A DNA stretch of 64,000 nucleotides from Allolobophora icterica (GCA_963556255.1 OY744611.1:3637230-3701229), one strand, 5' to 3'; shown: positions 22,901-34,219, numbered from the stretch's first letter. Program-made: numbers and translations. The notes: generated by a model not told the origin, from the letters alone.

Positions 22901-23327
22901 TTCTTAGTTCCGCCTCGCCTGCCCCCTCGGCCAACCTCGAAGGTCTCAGGAGCCCTGGACACATCCAGGCAAGAGGGATGCTCCAGACCAATTCACAGGG
23001 ACTCGGACGGAGCCAGCGGTCGGAGGATTGCTTGGGTCGCCCGCAGTTCCGAACCCATTATGATGACCATTCTAGGCTTATACCATCACAAGCCGCCTCT
23101 CCTGGAACCACAGAACGGGTCTCATGCGCTGGGCCCTTTTCGTCCCCTACGGATCTAGCAAATCCGTTAGGCCCATTGTGCATGGACCGAGGAAGTGCCA
23201 ACCTTCCTCACAGAACCAGGAACCCGCCAAGCAGCGACCAATACGTGGCCCGGAGCGTCACCCGTCAGACGGAGCGACAGGCATCGCTGATGGGGGAGTT
23301 TCGGCGCCATGGAAGCGTCGTCCCACA
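19947..23327 (+). mobile_element. TG...CA insertion of LTR type nested in hAT-like copy 1
   Basis: The piece begins TGTAACATCC and ends GTCCCACA, with GGAC on both sides (19,943-19,946 and 23,328-23,331). Copy 2 of the host element has the uninterrupted site (near 30,750, with a single aggac), which fixes both borders exactly. TGT...ACA ends and a 4-bp duplication are typical of retroviral-type integration. No second LTR was found inside, so it may be a very long solo LTR or a non-autonomous LTR-like element. It carries the reading frame at 22,645. Confidence 0.65.
22645..23327 (+). CDS. Uncharacterised reading frame in the LTR-like insertion
   Basis: A 228-codon stretch from an ATG at 22,645 to the border of the insertion; the frame then runs on into the surrounding transposon to 23,436, which is probably accidental. 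The protein is rich in Ser, Pro, Arg and Gly and looks disordered. No domain is recognised. It could be a partial gag-like protein following a long LTR, or a chance frame. Nothing shows expression. Confidence 0.35.
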
Positions 23328-24191
23328 GGACTTCAAAGTTAAGTCTTCATTGCACAAACCAGGGGGTGGTTTTTTTCACCATCAGTTGTGCTTGTGTGAT
23401 TTAGCATTATTTGATTCTGAATCTCTGACAAAGTGAAGAAATTTCCATGGTCTGTTATGTATGCAGATTTGAATTTTCTCAACAAAGGAATTGATTTTGA
23501 TTCGAGTTTGACTTGCAGAACTGCTAGCGTTGAAATCTGCTGCTTTCAAATTTCGCTGACTTCAGTTTAGAAAATACGAATAAAATATTCAACTCATATT
23601 CAACTCCACATTGATCAAACTCTAAACTCCAAGTCTTTTTTCTACAATTCTCATACTGGTAGGCTAGGCCTGATATATGCGGAGTACATGATTCTTGTTC
23701 TCTGCTACTGCCTGAAAGAGACACGCATCAGCAGTTTTGGCCAGCTGGTTGGTCGTGAGATCGGGTACTGCTATAAATCCTCCGCTTCAGTCGAGTTATC
23801 AAGCGGTCAATTTCACGAATTCAGGTTAACATTAATTTTTACAGTCGTCGGTCTGTCCTCTGTCAGCATGCCCACATGGAGCGGAGCCCATACTCCAATA
23901 TTGGACCCGTCTAGAGCACATTTGGGTCCCATCTAATGCCCATGGAAATTGTGGTACGGTCAGTACAGTATGCGGCAAAATGCATTATATTGTTAGGTAA
24001 TCAGTTATGTACAATATTCATACCCGATTACCTGATAATTCGATAGGAAGTCGCTAAGTCAGTCGATAAGTCTAAACGACTTAGTCAGTCGATAAGTATG
24101 CGACTTAGTCGACTGAGTCGCTAAGTCAGTCGCTAACTCATCAAGTCAGTCGCTAACTCCTTAGCGACTGATTCCTGGTACTATCTTGTTT

Positions 24192-24345
24192 AGTATACTG
24201 TTGTCGCCAACTGATGATTATATGATTGTATGTATTATGATTAATGTAAGTATTGTGACCCTGATAGCGGAACCTCATGTTCCTTATGGGTTTACCTATT
24301 GGCGCTATTGTTTGTGACAGTTTGTAAATAAATCTGAATCCGAAC
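24192..24345 (+). mobile_element. 3' UTR of the LINE split by hAT-like copy 1
   Basis: Begins after the right 8-bp duplication and ends with a polyadenylation-like taaataaatctgaat. It continues the LINE at 18,925-19,479. Confidence 0.5.
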
Positions 24346-24934
24346 AGCATCTTCGTAATAGAATGAATAAATTCATTTTACCAAACAAGACAACAACTGG
24401 ATGGTGTTATGCAAGAGTGGACCAACCCACAAATTCATTATTGTCCAGAAAACAATTTTTTCTTAATTTCTCTTTCAATTATAATGGAAAATATTTAAAT
24501 TTTTTATGTATGTGCAAAAGCATACATTTGATATTAGGATAATATTGTATTAAGGAATTTGTTAAAGAACTTTCATCTAAAAAATAAAATGTTGGTTGGT
24601 CCATTTGAATCCTAGGAATTTTAAGATATTGTGGGTTGGTCCATTTGAATCCGAGAGCATTGTGCGTTATTGACCACAGGATTAACCTATTATTTTCATG
24701 GTTAGTCAGAGACGATGTCAATGAAGGACAGACAGGCTGTAATGACTGAACTTTTCTCAAATCGATAGCCTTAGGCTATTGTTAAGCTAAAGGTTTAACC
24801 TAAAGCTGTCAAATTTTCGCATGAACTGTATATTTTGTGACAGTAATCATTGTATAAAGTTGGCAACAGACAACATTAGGCAAAATTATTCACAATTTTT
24901 ATAAAGTATCCAATAAATGGTATTGTATTGTATC

Positions 24935-25730
24935 TAGAAATTTATAGAGCGCCTCTCGCAACTATTCAGAGACGCTATCAGCACAGAAGCCCCGGGAAAA
25001 CAGAAGTGCCTTTAAGGAACGCGAGACCGATGAGGAATAGCCATTCATTAGTTTGGCCCTGAGCAGAGGGGGAAGGTCATTCCAGATCGTGGGACCCACT
25101 ACAACAAACGCCCGGTGCTGGGCCAAGGCAGCTTTAGTCCTGAGAACAAACAGAGCAAGCGGATTTGCAGACCGCAACGAGCGAGAAGAAGATGCAGATA
25201 GCGCTTTCGCAGATAGTTCGAGAGATATTTCGGAGCAGTACCCTGCCGAGATTTCAAGACAAGGAGGAGGATCTTATAACGAATGCATGCGACAATAGAG
25301 AGCCAGTGTAGAACATCAAGCATGTAAGTAGAGATATGGACATAGCTGAGGAGTCAAGCGATGAGCCTAGCAGAAGCATTTAGAACAGATTGAAGGGGGA
25401 GAGATGCTGCTTAGGGAGTCCAATGAGAAGTGAGTTGCAGTAGTCCAAGCGTGAGCAGACAAATGCGTGAACTATGGTGGTAAAGACAGAAGGTGAGACC
25501 GAGCGTCTGATGGCCCTGAGACACCTCAGTTGAAAGAAGCAGGAGCGATTCATGTTGGATATAATGCTGTGTGAATGTGATGGAAGAGTCAAGTGTGACG
25601 CCCAAGTCACGGACGGTGGAAGAGTACGTGTAAGCAGGGAATTTCTCAGTCAGCAATGGAAAGTCGAGTTTAGCAAGCTGCTGCCTAATCCGAAACCAGA
25701 TCAGTTGAGTCTTACAGTGTTGAGGCAGAG
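24935..25730 (-). pseudogene. L2-like LINE 3' end, 5'-truncated
   Basis: Minus-strand frames in order: LGVTLDSS and YCNSLLIGLP (25,620-25,410), RDVLHWL and KYLSNYLR-like blocks (25,320-25,210), then the final GPTIWNDLPPLLR (about 25,095-25,057). At least two frameshifts separate them. The 3' UTR ends with the gcgcctct/agagacgc hairpin (24,949-24,977) and a short ATACA-type tail. The catalytic part of RT is missing. It shares its 3' end with the SINE at 34,567, so this LINE family is the likely mobilising partner. Confidence 0.8.
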
Positions 25731-26918
25731 GTGATTAGTTGCTCTTAATGCATTTATTTAATGCATTAATGCCAATTGCTAGCTATATTTTTAACAACAC
25801 TTTTGCCATAAATTACTAAATTATAACAGTAGTTATTACATAACGTGAAATTTATTATTGAAATATGGAAGTAACTAAATTTTGTAAGAAAGTAACTTAA
25901 CTGACTTTATAATTAGGCACCTTTGGAGAAAATCAAGGGAAGAATTTAAAGAGCCAGTGAACAAAACCCAAAGACCACTGTGGACAACGTGATAGCTCAC
26001 ATAAACTTCCCACACTATAAGTCATGAGGCCTACACTTGCAAATGAAGTCCAGTTCTTTCGCTACTCTCACGAAGAAACGGGAGTAGAAAGAAGTTGTTT
26101 TGAGAAAACGAGGAAACCCATCAGCAACTCTGGGTGTCACGTCCCAGTCTGCTCTCTACAAAGGACCGTGGCCAATTGTTCCCTTAAGAATACAGACCCT
26201 ATAGAGCCTTCAAGGCTTCCACGACTAATTCCACCGTATTATCACGAGTTCTATTCTTCCATTCCTCATTGGACATTAAAGGTACCGTAGTGGTCTTCCC
26301 GATGTGCTGGATTTTGATGTTGATGACCCGTAAGATTTGCCGCAGTTGATATTTCTGTTTAGAACTTTTGCCAACAATTCAGCTGAATAAGTGTAGTGTC
26401 TAGTGTGCCACTATCCAACTGAATTTACCGCAGAACATCTTTTACATACCCGTACCGAGGTCCTCAGTGCTTACATAATACAGTCTGGTAAGATTTCTAA
26501 CGGAGATTGCATCCTCTGCAGCATCCTCCGCCTTGCAACTTTCTGCTGCTTGACACGGTCGTTAATGAAGGGCAGCTTTACACACCTGCTAGACTTCCAG
26601 TAAAGTTCCTGCATATTTTGTCTATCTGCAAGGTTGCATTTTGCAACACATTCTAGTGGGCACTGACAATCAAAATCCTTATCTGTGTACCCCTCTAGGC
26701 CTACCTCTTCCAGATCTTGATGTGTATGTTTCACCATGTTCTCTTTTTCGTTTTATGACATTTCTCTACCATTTCTCTGGCACAGCTCTTTTGCGGCATC
26801 TACACTTCTTTCTGAGACATGAGATGCAACAGGATTTAGTCCGGCCGCGCTCGTATTACTTTGTCTGCGCAAATGGACCAAGCCACAGGACTCGGCTTGG
26901 AACCAGCGACTCTTGTAT

Positions 26919-26964
26919 GCACAACTGGACCAAGCCACGGCTCTGTGGCTTGGTCCAGTTGTGC
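26919..26964. repeat. Perfect 20-bp palindrome of the GGTTGGTCCA element
   Basis: 26,919-26,938 is the exact reverse complement of 26,945-26,964, with a 6-base loop. It contains ggaccaagccac/gtggcttggtcc, the same motif as the element's subterminal repeats. Confidence 0.9.
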
Positions 26965-27141
26965 ACAAATGAGTCTTTGGTTGGTCCAAACAATTTTAGC
27001 TAATTATTTAATTACCTGATTACCTAGCAGGTTGATCCAAGTATGCATATGTGCGGAAATTGATTTTGAATTTAATGGAAAAATAAAACATTTTTTGGTT
27101 ATTTTGAGGGTTGGTCCACTTTTGCATAACGCCATCCAACT

Positions 27142-28940
27142 ATATTTCCCAAATTCTCTATAAAAATTTTTGCTAATAGAGCAAAATCTTTCTCCTATAA
27201 TGTAGCCTACCAAGTTCTGCATGTCAGCTTGTTTTCCTCAATATACGAATATTGTATTGTCCTCATCCAAACTAAAACACTTTGGATTACATTGTGGGGA
27301 AGGGAAATGGTGTTGTATCAATTACCGTTTAATTTTTTAAACATTTTAGAAGCAGTTATATAGGTTTGCTGAAAAAGTAACGGTGTTTGTATGGTTTTGT
27401 TTAGTCATAATTATCTAACCATAAGTAATTTACAACCTCTGTAACATGTTGTTTTTCTCATGTCTTTTTTCAAATGTCAATATTAACATTATTGTAGGAT
27501 ATTATTTTATAGAAAAATAAGGAATATAATGTCTAAGTTGGATCTGAATTTGCATCAGTTTATAGTGAGAAATGATTAGGCATATAGTGATGACAACGAT
27601 CCAGAATCCAGCGTTTTTTTAGCGTTTTTTTAGTGGCTCCACATTGAGCCACAGATGGACCAGAATCTCACCTAATCGGTGATGCAGAGCTATCTATTAC
27701 CGAGAGTTCGGCAATTTACTATACGCACAATTATGGTTAACAGATTCTTGCATTCTGACTGGTCCGTTTACATGGACGCCGTTACCTATCATTCTGCGGT
27801 GGTCGTGTTTATAGCTACCAGGTATGTCGGCTTGTTGTCTAGCTTACATATAAATATACACGTTTTCTACAACGACTGTATGGCCTCAACTCTGCCCATT
27901 TTCAAGTTATTGATTTAATGAGATCCTTTACCACCGCTGTCTGTTTGAATGGGTTCCTGTATACCGACCATGTAAACTCATACGTAGTTCATGCACTAAT
28001 CCAGATTCTACTTTTTGGATACCAGACATTCAAGGTCGGAGCGCTTCGGAGGAATTTCTACAATTAATACAGGTGCCAATAGTGCATGATGAGCCAGTTT
28101 CGGGCGATACCAATAGTAATGTCGCCTAAAGACGCTGAAGGACCATTGAAGTCTGTAAGCTTATATATGTACACAAACCTTTCTCAAACACCGAATCTTG
28201 CTTATGCATCAAACGACCAATACTGATATTCAGAAACAGTCATGCAAGATGAACTCAGATGGAGAAGGTAGTGGATCGTTTGTATGTATGCAAGAGAACA
28301 AGTTCTCATTGCAATCAATGTTTTCAGTGTTAAGCGAGCTCTAAGGACAACTGATAACAAGATGACAGAAAGTGTCCGCTGATGTCAAAGATGTACTTTA
28401 TTGTCTACATGACAACAGTCTGCACTGGTTTCCACGTTCATTTCTCTCCAATTGATAGAGATTCAAACAAAGAAATCACAAGTCGGAGGAAGTCTTTTGC
28501 TTCAGTGAATCCAGATGGATCTTTCCAGCTGAGAGCTGTTATCAAACGTCTCGAAGACACCAAGTCAAACCATCTATTATAGTTTCTATGCACCACGCAG
28601 ATCGTTACTGTGGCTGTGTGCTCGCACAAGATACTCCAAACAAGCAACATTTGAATGGCTGAGAAAGCTCATGGTATTTTGTCGAAATGACTAGGCGTCA
28701 AAGTCTTGGTTGTCAGTCTAGGTGAATTCTTCAGATGCAGATTTTCTTCGAATGCCAGCAGGGTATGTAAGTGTGTGGCTGTTACAGTGAGCCTGTTTGA
28801 AGACAGATTGTGCTCTTGGATGGAGCATTTGCTCCAAGGTTTCTGTGGAGTAGACGCCCCTGCTGATGCCAAAGAGCTTGTGTCGCTTTTCCAGTTTCAC
28901 CAGGCAAAGTCACCTCCCATTAGTCCGTATGTGATATTCA
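27142..28940. other. No gene recognised; partly dispersed repeat
   Basis: 27,540-27,620 is similar to 5,437-5,515. No recognisable protein domain was found in any frame; the open frames at 27,679 and 28,382 are short and featureless. Confidence 0.45.
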
Positions 28941-28944
28941 ATTT

Positions 28945-29734
28945 GTTTTGAGCGCACGCGCTCGCCAGCCGACCGGTCAGCATGGATTCCGTTCGTCCGA
29001 GGAATGCACCGTAGTCATCGTGAGAACAAAAAGGAGCACTGGGAGTGCCGAATTTCATCCAACGCCAGCGACCCATGGCGACTTTGGTCGACTTTCAACG
29101 ACCTTCTCGGCGTCATCGATCAGCACCATCGCCTTCTCATTCCTCCTTACTTTTTCTCGAACTACTGCGCAGCTAAGGTCCAATCGGTTCGGAATGACAC
29201 CGCTGGTTCTTCTGCGCCCTAATTGTCTCCTACCGACCATCGGTTCTCAGTTCTATACGACTTCTCCAGTCTACAGCTGCGCAGCATTATCTTTGCTTCA
29301 GCAGCGAAATCCTGCGAGCTTGATCCCCTTCCTTCTTTCCTGCTCCAGGACAAAGCTATATCGTTGTCCTTCTCCCTATTCTGACCCTCCTATGCAGCTC
29401 CTCGCTCCTAGACGGTACTCTTACAGATTAGCAGAAGAGGTCGATCGACACTCCTATCCTCAAGCAAGCCGGTCTCGACTCTTCGGATCCTGCACACTTA
29501 AGGCCCATTGCAAACGTCTCGTAATCATTGACAAATTAGTCGTTCAGCAATTATTGACTTACCTTGACATTAATAACTTACTTCCTGTCTATCAATCTAG
29601 TTTCAGAAAGGGTAACTCTGAGGAAACCCTTCTCCTTCGCCTCTCTGATTTCTATGGCGCCATTCTTCGCTCCCAGGTCTCCCCGCTTGAACTTTTAGAT
29701 GCTAACGCTGCCTTTGACTTGGCCGACCATCCTC
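28945..29734 (+). pseudogene. CR1/L2-like LINE, linker and N-terminal RT, interrupted by hAT-like copy 2
   Basis: Plus-strand frames give the pre-RT linker (a PWRLWSTFNDLLG block near 29,071) and the RT start: QLLTYLDINNLLPVYQSSFR (29,548-29,607) and the motif with catalytic Asp near 29,700, LLDANAAFDLADH. The reading frame breaks at 29,734, exactly at the hAT-like element, and resumes at 32,236. Frameshifts in the linker show it is dead. Confidence 0.8.
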
Positions 29735-32235
29735 TAGTCCCCGGCGCCGCTGCCATACGCCGTCGCGGCCGTTAAGCTCTCAAGTCGAAACCAGTCGCTA
29801 AGCTATCGACTGGTAGCGACTTCGTTCACTGAATATGTTGCTTGTTGCTTAATCGCGGTTTCCATGTTTCGATTTGACGAAGACATCAGCAGCAGGCATG
29901 GGAGTGATTTGTGGGGGGTACAAGGAGTACCCGTACCTCCACTTTATGAACTGAGAGTACCGCACCACCTCTTTTTAAAAGATGCCAATCAATATTTTAT
30001 TTGCCTTCCCAGAGATCTCAGTCTCCGCCTTTCTTCGTGTATGAAGACAGAGTGATAAGTATGTACCACAAAAGTACAAAAGTACTTAGACAAACAGGTC
30101 AACCGAGAGCCAGACAAACTGAGTCACAGGCAGTCAGACGGGCAGACTTTCAGCTACACAGGTAACTCTACAGACTGACCGCCGTGACCGGCCCGCAGAT
30201 CTAGGCCACAGCTACACTCTTCTTGGAAAGATCTGACATCACCCTAATTCCGCCTTATTGCTGTCATCTGAGTCATATTGGGATGTGGAGATGTAGGTCA
30301 AAGTGCAAATTTCTGAATCGTTCATCGGTTTAAAATTCGTATATGGACCCACACTCATATTGTTAGCCTTGATATGACTCCTCACCCTCAGCCCCTCACA
30401 ATCTCAGAATCAATAACTGTCTTTGGCTAAGCATATCCGAGCCGTGTGTGTGTGAGTGCGTGCTAGTGTGTGCGTGTGAAGGAATTGGTACCCCCACTTT
30501 TTAGAACAAACTTACGCCTCTGGCCGCAGGACATGAGCAACACTTACAATATTCGTTTGTTTTGCTCTATTAGTAAGAGTTCTTATAGAGAATATAGAGG
30601 ATATTATGGTTGTTGTTGTCGACTTAATTTGGTAAAGTGAATTTATGCATTCTATTACAAAGATGGTGTTCATGATTACGAAGAGGGGGAAATAAGCAGG
30701 GTGATAATTGTCGGGGATTTGTGGTTCAAGCCCCTAGTGTTTCTTAGGACCTCGCAGTTAAGTCTTCATTGCACACCCTAGGGGTCGTTTCCAACCCCCT
30801 TAGTTGTGCTGGTGTGATATAGCATTATCAGATTCGGACTCTCTGACAAAGTGAAGAAATTTCCATAGTATACATGTCTTCATTTTTGAATTTTCTCAAC
30901 AACGAAATTGATTTTGAATCGAGTTTGACTTGCTAAACTGCTAGCGTTGAAATCTGCTGTTTTCAAATTTCGTTGCCATCAGTTTGCAAAATACAAATAA
31001 AATTCAACTCCACATGGATCAAAGTCTAACCCCCTCAGTCATTTTTCTACAATTCTCATTCTGGGAAAAAGTGTCGGAGTATATGATTCTTGTTCTCTGC
31101 TACTGCCTGAAAGAGCCACGCATCAGCAGTTTAAGCCGCCAACGAAGTGACTAGCGGACCGCCAGGCGGCCCGCAAGTTTCGAAAAACTAGCGGGCCGCC
31201 AGTCACGTGTAAGACGTTAGGCCTACGTGTTTCGAGAACGTGGCTACTTTCATAAGCAACATGGCGGCCGTAACGGACAGTTTCATTTATGTTGGTCAAA
31301 TTTTTAGCTTTAACGACTTAGAAAATTCCAAAAAACTGTATGAACCGAGCAAGTTTAGTATTCTTACCAGGCGTGACTCCTAAACGTTGTAATCCAAGAA
31401 AAAGTATGCGCAGAAAGCTGCATATGCCAAGAATGAACTGCGATATTCCTCGCTGCGATAATGCTGCACGAAGCGGGGTCTATGGCCGCAGAAAGTATAA
31501 AAATCGAAGGACAAAGCAACCGTCCAGACTGTGGGTCTTTCAGTGACAGGTTTCAGACGTTTAGGGTTAGTCTTAGGGTTGTGTAGCCAATGTTTTGGCC
31601 CAATGATTCGGATTTGAAAGGACTTCGGCGGAATCAGGTTACTGGCGGCCCGCTAGTATTTCAAATTTCAGGGCCGCCTGGCGGTCCGCTAGTCAATACG
31701 ATATTTTGTGACTAGCGGACCGCCAGGCGGCCCGCAAGTTTCGAATACTAGAGGGCCGCCTGGCGGTCCGCTAGTCACAGCCTTAAGCCAAATGGTTGGC
31801 CGTAAGATTGGGTACTGCTATAAATCCTCCTCGCTTCATTCGATCTATCAAGCGCTCAATTTCACGAATTGACATTACATTAATTTTCTCAGTCATCGGT
31901 CTGTCCTCTGTCAGCATGCCCACATGGAGCGGAGGGTGCCCATATTCCCATATTGGACCCGTATGGAACCCATATGGGTTCCACCTAATGCCCAAGGAAA
32001 TGATGGCACGGTCAACACAGTATGCGGTAAAATGCATCATATTGTTAGGTAATCAAGTATGTTCAATGGACATACCTGATTACATAAGAAGTCGATAGCA
32101 AGTCGCTTAGTCAGACGATAAATCTCAGCGGCGTAGTCAGTCGATAAACATGCGACTTAGTCGGCTAAGTCGCTAAGTGAGTCGCTAAATCATTAAGTCA
32201 GTCTGTAGCTCCTTAGCGAATGACTCCGGGTACTA
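29735..32235. mobile_element. hAT-like DNA transposon, copy 2
   Basis: Same ends as copy 1 (TAGTCCCCGG; inverted TAGTACCCGG), flanked by an 8-bp duplication with one mismatch (CCATCCTC at 29,727 and CCATTCTC at 32,236). AGTCGCTAAG-type subterminal words lie at both ends. It lacks the TG...CA insertion of copy 1, but has two others: about 29,902-30,530 (sequence absent from copy 1, with ggtacccc words at its borders) and a hairpin-rich element at about 31,135-31,787. It lies inside the RT domain of a LINE. Confidence 0.78.
31135..31787. mobile_element. Hairpin-rich foldback insertion in hAT-like copy 2
   Basis: Sequence absent from copy 1 at the matching site, bordered by ttaagcc on both sides (about 31,127-31,133 and 31,783-31,789). 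Its ends carry gtgactagcggaccgccagg and the inverted form. The same unit occurs three times (31,146, 31,655 inverted, 31,708). 31,708-31,733 and 31,753-31,778 form a perfect 26-bp stem. No gene is recognised inside. Confidence 0.65.
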
Positions 32236-32790
32236 CCATTCTCCTCAATCGTTTATCTATTTCTTCGGTCTATCTGAAAAGCCCATTGAGAGGTTGACAT
32301 CCTACCTTGTTTTTTTTACTGTTTTAGGAGGTCCCTCTGGACCCCATTCCGTTTTGGCCTTCCTGATGGATCCGTCTAGGGCCCCTCCTCTATATTATCT
32401 TCAACTCTGATCTCAGTCGTCTTCTTGGCAACTGCTCTATGTCCAACCAGTTATATGCTGACGACATACAGGCTTACACCCACTGCTTTCCCTCCGCCGC
32501 TGCTGCGGTCCGCCTCCTGTGCCACTCCATCCTTGACTGTCTGGATGTCATCCAACCGCCTTCGATTGAATCCACCCAATACAAGTGGCTGCGAACCTCT
32601 AGGCAACTTGCTTACTTCTGAGTTCCCCATAATGTCTTTTCCACCTCCGTCAGAGATCTTGGCGTCATCTTGAATTCAGAACTCGCCCTCTCTCCGCATA
32701 TCTCGCAGCTCAGCCGCGCTTGCTACTTTCAGCCGCGACAGCTTCGCTTGGTTCCCGCTCTCTTCAACCTCAGTCTGCGACTAATCTCAA
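32236..32790 (+). pseudogene. CR1/L2-like LINE, RT continuation after hAT-like copy 2
   Basis: Begins at the right 8-bp duplication and continues the RT: a degraded GGPSGPHSV block for the usual GxPQGSVLGP near 32,330, then QLYADDIQAY (32,449-32,478) with the two catalytic Asp residues, and the block ACYFQPRQLRLV near 32,725. Stops and frame changes are present. The sequence breaks off near 32,790, where a minus-strand transposase fragment begins. Confidence 0.78.
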
Positions 32791-32807
32791 GTTGATTAGT
32801 TGATTGA

Positions 32808-33830
32808 TTGAATAGACGGTGTTATGCTCATCTCATCGACTGTCAGAGCACAATCCCTCTCTTTGTCATTCATCCGGACAACCTTAATTTGAAGGAGTTC
32901 AAACACTTCAGTCAACAGTCCAGTGTCATACCTAACTTCTTCCAGAGAATGTCGCAACTTTCGAGATGCGGTTAAGGATATCCTTGACTGCGAAGAAAAC
33001 AATAGCCTGAGGTGCCACAAACAAACAGCATTTGCAAGATCTATGTATAGTTGGTGCAGACCACCTTCTACCACGGCTGAAACTAGTGGGCGACTGACGA
33101 GCCAGTATTTGATTCCATTAAAATGTTTTTCAGCTTCTTTTAAAACTTTTCAGTTTCTTCACGGGATGCTTTCAATTGTTTCTTTAGCATTTTGATTTGC
33201 CGAGCAAGCTATTGATTCTTCTTAGTGAGAATCTTCACTTGTTTCCTTTGTGAAGACTAAGATGTCGCTATTTCAATATTTTCTGACACATCCATGTCAT
33301 TACACAAACACAAAACTGATTTCTTTTCAGAGGGTTCCATTGAATTGATTAAAATGTTCTCATTAATCAGTGATGATGAATAGGTAACATCTACAATTAC
33401 GTAGATTCTACTTTATTGTCAAAAATCTCAGTGTTTCCAGCATCAGCCTTAGCATGGTTGTCTTCCCTGGAAATTCGACGGACCTTCAGCAAAACATTAC
33501 CATCGTCACTTGCTGCACACCATGTGAAAAAACTCCTTCTTGATATCAACAAACCTGGTGGATTGGAAACATGAAATATTGTGGGTACAGCAATTGGACT
33601 GAGTTTCTTTCAGACATCATGTCGATTTTTCTCAAACTGGTTTGGTTCAAAAAGTACCTCATAAAGATGACTTCCTGACGTTGGAATCCACTAACCACGC
33701 CGACAGTCAATTGTCCATTTTCGTCTTAGATCCTTGTTAGCTAGGAATACAGCAATCGTATCTTTTTTGGTACTGTTGTGGGATTTTGGAACACTGCAGC
33801 CAACCAATGTTTTCTTATTAGCACTATAAA
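32808..33830 (-). pseudogene. THAP-domain / P-element-like transposase fragment, degenerate
   Basis: Reading the minus strand downward: a THAP-like zinc-finger region (33,810-33,560; blocks NKDLRRKW, WIPTSGSHL, FEPNQFEKNRHD, AVPTIFHVSNPP), then a coiled coil (33,210-33,140; IKMLKKQLKASREE), then the start of a P-element/THAP9-type transposase (33,000-32,830; TGLLTEVFELLQIKV, MNDKERDCALTVDEMSITP). Several stops interrupt it. In the THAP motif only the first Cys clearly remains; the second reads Ser and the later Cys and His positions read Tyr and Leu. The RNase H-like catalytic core downstream is cut off. Confidence 0.72.
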
Positions 33831-34215
33831 TATACGTTAGTATTAAATTACACAACAGAAAATTAGTCGTAATGGTGGGGAAGCACCAGTTTCAATCTGT
33901 ATATAATGGATAGGCCTACTGAATGGATAGGAGACGAAAAGACCCAAATCTTGTCGCAAATGTCTTTGTGTCTTCAAGTCTATCAGAGAAAATCTTTCAT
34001 GTACAATACTTTAGTTAACCTAATTTTGTTTCATATAAAGTTAGTTACATGGAAACCATAGGATACATATATCCTATTGGGTAGCGTATCATTGGGACAC
34101 GATATTATTGGGCATGGTAACTGATGGTCGTCTGTAGGATCTGAAACTCGATCTGCTATAAAATCCATTGGTCACAGAGCCCTCTGTAGGCCCTGGCGTA
34201 GACCAACCTTTTTAA
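33831..34215. other. No gene recognised
   Basis: Nothing supported between the THAP-like fragment and the Polinton-like remnant. Confidence 0.4.
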
Positions 34216-34219
34216 TCTA

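Larger units (their letters stand above)
19488..24183. mobile_element. hAT-like DNA transposon, copy 1
   Basis: Ends are TAGTCCCCGG and, inverted, TAGTACCAGG, flanked by an 8-bp duplication TCTTGTTT (19,480-19,487 and 24,184-24,191). Next to the ends are clusters of AGTCGCTAAG/AGTCGATAAG words (19,579-19,610; 24,050-24,170), typical subterminal repeats. An imperfect CCG-rich minisatellite lies at 19,497-19,558. The element shares its body with copy 2 but is interrupted by a 3,381-bp insertion at 19,947-23,327. No transposase is recognised, so it is non-autonomous. The 8-bp duplication suggests hAT; the superfamily is otherwise unproven. Confidence 0.75.
24399..27137. mobile_element. DNA transposon with GGTTGGTCCA repeats
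   Basis: The left end ggatggtgttatgcaa and the right end (inverted ggatggcgttatgcaa) form a terminal inverted repeat of about 30 bp, continuing into tggaccaaccc. A possible 4-bp duplication AACT lies at 24,395-24,398 and 27,138-27,141. The word ggttggtcca recurs inside (24,595, 24,637, 26,980, 27,110), and a 20-bp perfect palindrome of the same motif lies at 26,919-26,964. An L2-like LINE fragment is nested at 24,935-25,730. I recognise no transposase. Confidence 0.7.
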
